Source: JAWXBM01 sp964470455
Lineage (GTDB): Bacteria > Pseudomonadota > Gammaproteobacteria > Xanthomonadales > SZUA-36
Reading direction: 5' to 3'
Length of the DNA: 8,841 nt
Assembly (NCBI GenBank): GCA_964470455.1
Contig: CAYYCX010000140.1
Span: forward strand, 1-8,841
Positions 5,954 to 8,841 of the stretch are shown here, one piece after another; positions within the stretch are counted from its first letter, which is position 1, and every line of letters starts with the position of its first letter. A program made the position numbers and the translations under genes. Below the pieces are notes generated by a model, which worked only from the letters and a program-made list of their open reading frames with translations, was not told the origin of the DNA and did not search any database.

Positions 5954-7900
5954 TTACGGGCGATTCAAACGATTATCCACCAGTTGCTGCACCACATCGG
6001 GGTCGGCCAGGGTTGAGGTGTCGCCCAGGTTGTGATGCTCATTGGCGGCAATTTTGCGCAGTATGCGGCGCATGATCTTGCCGGAACGGGTTTTCGGCAA
6101 ACCCGGCGCCCATTGCACCATGTCCGGCGTGGCGATCGGGCCGATTTCCTTGCGCACCCAGTGCTTCAGTTCCAGCAGCAAGGCGTCGCTGGGTTCGGTG
6201 CCCACCACCGGCGTTACGTAAGCGTATATCCCTTCACCCTTGATGTCATGCGGATAGCCAACCACCGCGGCTTCGGCCACCGCCGGGTGCGCCACTAGGG
6301 CGCTTTCCACCTCGGCCGTGCCAAGGCGGTGGCCGGAAACGTTCAGTACATCATCGACGCGGCCTGTGATCCAGTAGTAACCATCCTCGTCGCGGCGGGC
6401 GCCGTCACCAGTGAAGTAACAGCCCGGAATGGTGGTGAAGTAGGTGTCGATGAAGCGCTGGTGGTCACCGTACACCGTGCGCATCTGCCCCGGCCAGCTG
6501 GCGGTGAGCACCAGCAGGCCTTCGCTGGCGCCTTCGAGTACTTTGCCTTTCTGCGTGACCAGCGCGGGTTGCACGCCCGGCAAAGGCCGAGTCGCAGAAC
6601 CGGGCTTGAGATCGGTGGCGCCGGGCAGGGGGCTGATGAGGATGCCGCCGGTTTCGGTTTGCCACCAGGTATCGACGATGGGACAGCGGCTGTCGCCCAC
6701 CACGCGGTAATACCATTCCCAGGCTTCGGGGTTGATGGGCTCGCCCACCGAACCCAGCAACCGCAGGGATTGGCGCGAGGTGCGTTTCACCGGTTCCTCG
6801 CCTTCGCGCATCAGCGCGCGAATGGCCGTGGGAGCGGTGTAGCAGATGTTGACCTGGTGTTTGTCCACCACTTCCCAGAAGCGGCTGGCGCTGGGGTAGT
6901 TGGGCACGCCCTCGAACATCAGCGTGATGGCGCCGTTGGCCAACGGGCCGTAAACGATATAGCTGTGGCCGGTAACCCAGCCCACGTCGGCGGTACACCA
7001 GTAAATATCGCCCGGGTGGTAATCAAACACGATCTTGTGCGTATAAGCGGCATACAGCAGGTAGCCGCCGGTGGTGTGCAGCACGCCCTTGGGTTTGCCC
7101 GTGCTGCCCGAGGTATACAGCACGAACAGCGGGTCTTCCGCGTTCATGGGTTCCGGCTCGCAGACATCGCTCACCTGCTGTTCAGCTTCGTGCAGCCAGT
7201 GGTCGCGGCCTTCCTTCATCGCAACTTCATTGCCGGTGTTGCGAACCACCAGCACCTTGCTGACGCACTCATGCACATCCGGCCTGGCGCAGGCGGCATC
7301 CACATTGTTCTTCAGCGGTACTCTCTTGCCCCCGCGCACGCCTTCATCGGCGGTGATGATGCAATTGGATTCGCAGTCGACGATGCGGCCGGCCAGGGCG
7401 TCGGGGGAAAATCCGCCGAACACCACGGAATGCACCGCGCCGATGCGCGCGCAGGCCAGCATGGCCACGGCGGCTTCGGGAATCATCGGCAGGTAGATGG
7501 TAACCCGGTCGCCCCGGGCCACGCCGAGCTCCTTGAGCACATTCGCCATGCGGCAGACGCGCTGGTGCAGGTCGCGGTAGGTGATTTTCAGGTCGCGTGA
7601 AGGGTCATCGCCCTCCCAGATGATAGCCGTCTGGTCGCCGTGCTTTTCCAGGTGGCGGTCGATGCAGTTGTAGCTGACATTGAGCACGCCGTCCTCGAAC
7701 CAGCGGATGTGCAGGTCGGACTTGTCAAAAGAGACCTCGCTGGTTTTCTTCGGAAAGCGTACCCAGTCCAGACGTTCAGCCTGCTGGTGCCAGAACGCAT
7801 CCGGATTCTCCACCGATTGCCGGTACAGCCTTTCATACTCCTCGGCATTGACCAGGGCCTTCGCCGCAAACGATTCGAGTACCGGGTGATTCATGGACAT
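5954..7900 (-). CDS. acs: Acetyl-CoA synthetase (AMP-forming)
   Basis: This cytoplasmic enzyme activates acetate to acetyl-CoA through acetyl-AMP (EC 6.2.1.1) and allows growth on acetate. From this start it has 648 residues, close to the 652 of E. coli. Numbering from here: the N-terminal ACS segment with AFWHQQAERLDWV at about 35-47, ATP-binding loop YTSGSTGKPKG at 262-272, DTWWQTETGG at 410-419 with the Trp that limits the acyl pocket to acetate, hinge GRVDDVLNVSGHR at 513-525, and PKTRSGKIMRR at 602-612. Lys608 is the residue acetylated in regulated Acs proteins, so control by Pat/CobB-type acetylation is plausible. ATG 7900 (or 7894) fits the usual N-terminus. The upstream ATG 7933 has no ribosome site and overlaps a TACAAT box. 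All core motifs are intact and there is no frameshift. It is divergent from the patatin gene and upstream of kbp. Confidence 0.96.
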   Translation of the reverse strand: MSMNHPVLESFAAKALVNAEEYERLYRQSVENPDAFWHQQAERLDWVRFPKKTSEVSFDKSDLHIRWFEDGVLNVSYNCIDRHLEKHGDQTAIIWEGDDPSRDLKITYRDLHQRVCRMANVLKELGVARGDRVTIYLPMIPEAAVAMLACARIGAVHSVVFGGFSPDALAGRIVDCESNCIITADEGVRGGKRVPLKNNVDAACARPDVHECVSKVLVVRNTGNEVAMKEGRDHWLHEAEQQVSDVCEPEPMNAEDPLFVLYTSGSTGKPKGVLHTTGGYLLYAAYTHKIVFDYHPGDIYWCTADVGWVTGHSYIVYGPLANGAITLMFEGVPNYPSASRFWEVVDKHQVNICYTAPTAIRALMREGEEPVKRTSRQSLRLLGSVGEPINPEAWEWYYRVVGDSRCPIVDTWWQTETGGILISPLPGATDLKPGSATRPLPGVQPALVTQKGKVLEGASEGLLVLTASWPGQMRTVYGDHQRFIDTYFTTIPGCYFTGDGARRDEDGYYWITGRVDDVLNVSGHRLGTAEVESALVAHPAVAEAAVVGYPHDIKGEGIYAYVTPVVGTEPSDALLLELKHWVRKEIGPIATPDMVQWAPGLPKTRSGKIMRRILRKIAANEHHNLGDTSTLADPDVVQQLVDNRLNRP

Positions 7901-7931
7901 GGTGGAACTAACCTGGTTTGAAAGTAGCCCC

Positions 7932-7937
7932 ATTGTA
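7932..7937 (-). promoter_or_regulatory. Possible -10 box of acs
   Basis: On the - strand this reads TACAAT, one base off the sigma-70 consensus. It lies about 30 bases before the preferred acs start at 7900. No good -35 hexamer is visible at 17 bases, so a regulator-dependent promoter is possible. The placement argues against translation from ATG 7933. Confidence 0.3.
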
Positions 7938-8010
7938 GCGGCTCAAGCGCAGAGTTCCATTCCCGGCTGAACGGCAACCCCGGGGCGGTCGGTTGCTTCG
8001 CTCGAGTGGA

Positions 8011-8016
8011 TATAAT
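8011..8016 (+). promoter_or_regulatory. Consensus -10 box of the patatin gene
   Basis: TATAAT matches the sigma-70 -10 consensus exactly, 30 bases before the ATG at 8046. The -35 match is poor: TTGCTT at 7993-7998 is only 12 bases away. The expected transcript would start around 8022-8025. Confidence 0.45.
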
Positions 8017-8025
8017 TCTTCGCAG

Positions 8026-8035
8026 GGAATATTCC
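8026..8035. promoter_or_regulatory. GGAATATTCC palindrome
   Basis: This perfect 10-base palindrome lies between the TATAAT box and the GGAGA ribosome site (8036-8040) of the patatin gene. Its place near the expected transcription start suits a repressor operator, but a site this short may be chance. Confidence 0.25.
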
Positions 8036-8045
8036 GGAGAGCACC

Positions 8046-8841
8046 ATGCAGGTTCGGGTTCACGCCTTGGTTCGAAAATCGTTTCTGTTGCTGCTGTTAC
8101 TGGCAGCCTGGCCGGTGGTGGCAAATGAGCCGAAACCACAGATTGGCCTGGTGCTGAGTGGCGGCGGCGCCAGGGGCATTGCCCACATCGGCGTGCTTAA
8201 AGCGCTGGAGGAAATGCAGGTGCCCATTTCCTGCATTGCCGGCACCAGCATGGGCGCCATCGTCGGAGGTCTGTATGCGTCCGGTTATTCTCCCGACGAG
8301 ATTGAAGAGCTGGTGCGCTCCACCGACTGGAATGAGGCCCTGACCGACCGGCCGCCGCGCCAATACCAGACCATGCGGCAAAAGCAGCTGGATTCGAGTT
8401 TCCTCATCCCGCATCGCGTGGGCATGAACAGTGGAGAGATCCAACTGCCGCTGGGCGCGGTGGAAGGCCAGCACCTCGACCAGATCCTGCACCGCGCCAT
8501 GCTGGTGGCCAAGGATGTGGATGATTTCGATGCCCTGCCCATACCTTTCCGGGCCGTGGCTACCGACCTGGTAACCGGCCAGGAAGTGGTGCTGTCGAAA
8601 GGCTCCTTGCCCGACGCGCTGCGCGCCAGCATGTCGATCCCGGGGGTGTTTGCGCCGGTGGAACTCAATGGCCGGTTGCTGGTTGACGGCGGCATGGCCA
8701 ACAACCTGCCCATCAGCGTGGCCCGCGAGATGTGTGCCGATGTGGTAGTCGCGGTTGACATTTCATCGCCCCTGCTGGGCAAGGAAGACCTGACTTCGGT
8801 ACTCTCGGTAACCGAGCAGATGACCAACTTCCTCACCCGCA
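8046..8841 (+). CDS. Patatin-like phospholipase, secreted, 3' end outside window
   Basis: The first 265 residues of a patatin-family lipid hydrolase are present and the frame is still open at the window end. A Sec signal peptide covers about 1-26: Arg/Lys in the first 11 residues, LLLLLLAAW, and VVANE with cleavage after Ala26. The patatin fold has an intact Ser-Asp dyad: oxyanion loop SGGGARG at 38-44, nucleophile motif GTSMG at 66-70 (Ser68), and DGG at 214-216 (Asp214). The pattern resembles PlpD of Pseudomonas aeruginosa, a type Vd secreted lipase in which patatin is followed by POTRA and a 16-strand barrel. The barrel would lie beyond this window, so that subtype is inferred. GGAGA 5 bases before the ATG fixes the start. 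It is transcribed away from acs. Confidence 0.9.
   Translation, partial: MQVRVHALVRKSFLLLLLLAAWPVVANEPKPQIGLVLSGGGARGIAHIGVLKALEEMQVPISCIAGTSMGAIVGGLYASGYSPDEIEELVRSTDWNEALTDRPPRQYQTMRQKQLDSSFLIPHRVGMNSGEIQLPLGAVEGQHLDQILHRAMLVAKDVDDFDALPIPFRAVATDLVTGQEVVLSKGSLPDALRASMSIPGVFAPVELNGRLLVDGGMANNLPISVAREMCADVVVAVDISSPLLGKEDLTSVLSVTEQMTNFLTR

Noticed and set aside
6329..7600. 423-codon open frame on the + strand
   Set aside because: It is antisense to acs, whose motifs are all intact. The translation is His/Gly/Ala-rich without a family signal.
7901..7933. Longer N-terminus of acs from ATG 7933
   Set aside because: The extra 11 residues do not match the family, there is no ribosome site, and the codon overlaps a likely -10 box.
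1..8841. tRNA, rRNA, CRISPR array, insertion sequence or prophage genes
   Set aside because: I saw no cloverleaf, no regularly spaced repeats, and no transposase, integrase or phage structural gene. The only repeats are the REP hairpins.

Overview
The window is GC-rich, with Gram-negative exported proteins (a lipobox lipoprotein, a Sec-secreted protein, a patatin-like lipase of the outer-membrane type) and REP palindromes of the GTAGGAGCGG...CCGCGAC kind. This points to a gammaproteobacterium, probably of the Pseudomonas/Xanthomonadales/Chromatiales breadth. The species cannot be named from the sequence.

Left half (about 165-5292, all + strand): a compact four-gene cluster with gaps of about 40, 77 and 52 bases. 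It encodes (1) a small lipoprotein, (2) a TIR-domain protein with one membrane helix and a large helical TPR-like region, (3) a small secreted protein that looks like a distant relative of gene 1, and (4) a Rossmann-like (SLOG-type) protein with two 2-helix membrane modules resembling SLATT effectors. TIR enzymes make or consume NAD-derived nucleotides. SLOG domains sense nucleotides in Thoeris and related conflict systems, and 2TM modules are proposed membrane effectors. The cluster therefore reads as a candidate nucleotide-signalling defence or stress system. Its novel element is a membrane-anchored TIR whose TPR half is predicted to face the periplasm, where both small exported proteins should also be found.

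Middle (5293-5403): the convergent gap between the cluster and the next genes is almost filled by three REP hairpins, two direct and one inverted. They share conserved flanks but have different, internally complementary stems.

Right half: ordinary housekeeping genes. On the - strand, acetyl-CoA synthetase (acs) is followed 28 bases later by a BON-LysM protein of the Kbp/YgaU family, probably co-transcribed. Divergent from acs, after a short shared promoter region with a consensus TATAAT box, is the 5' part of a secreted patatin-like phospholipase, cut by the window end.

No tRNA, rRNA, CRISPR array, insertion sequence or integrase was seen. The 164 bases before the first gene hold no gene I can support.
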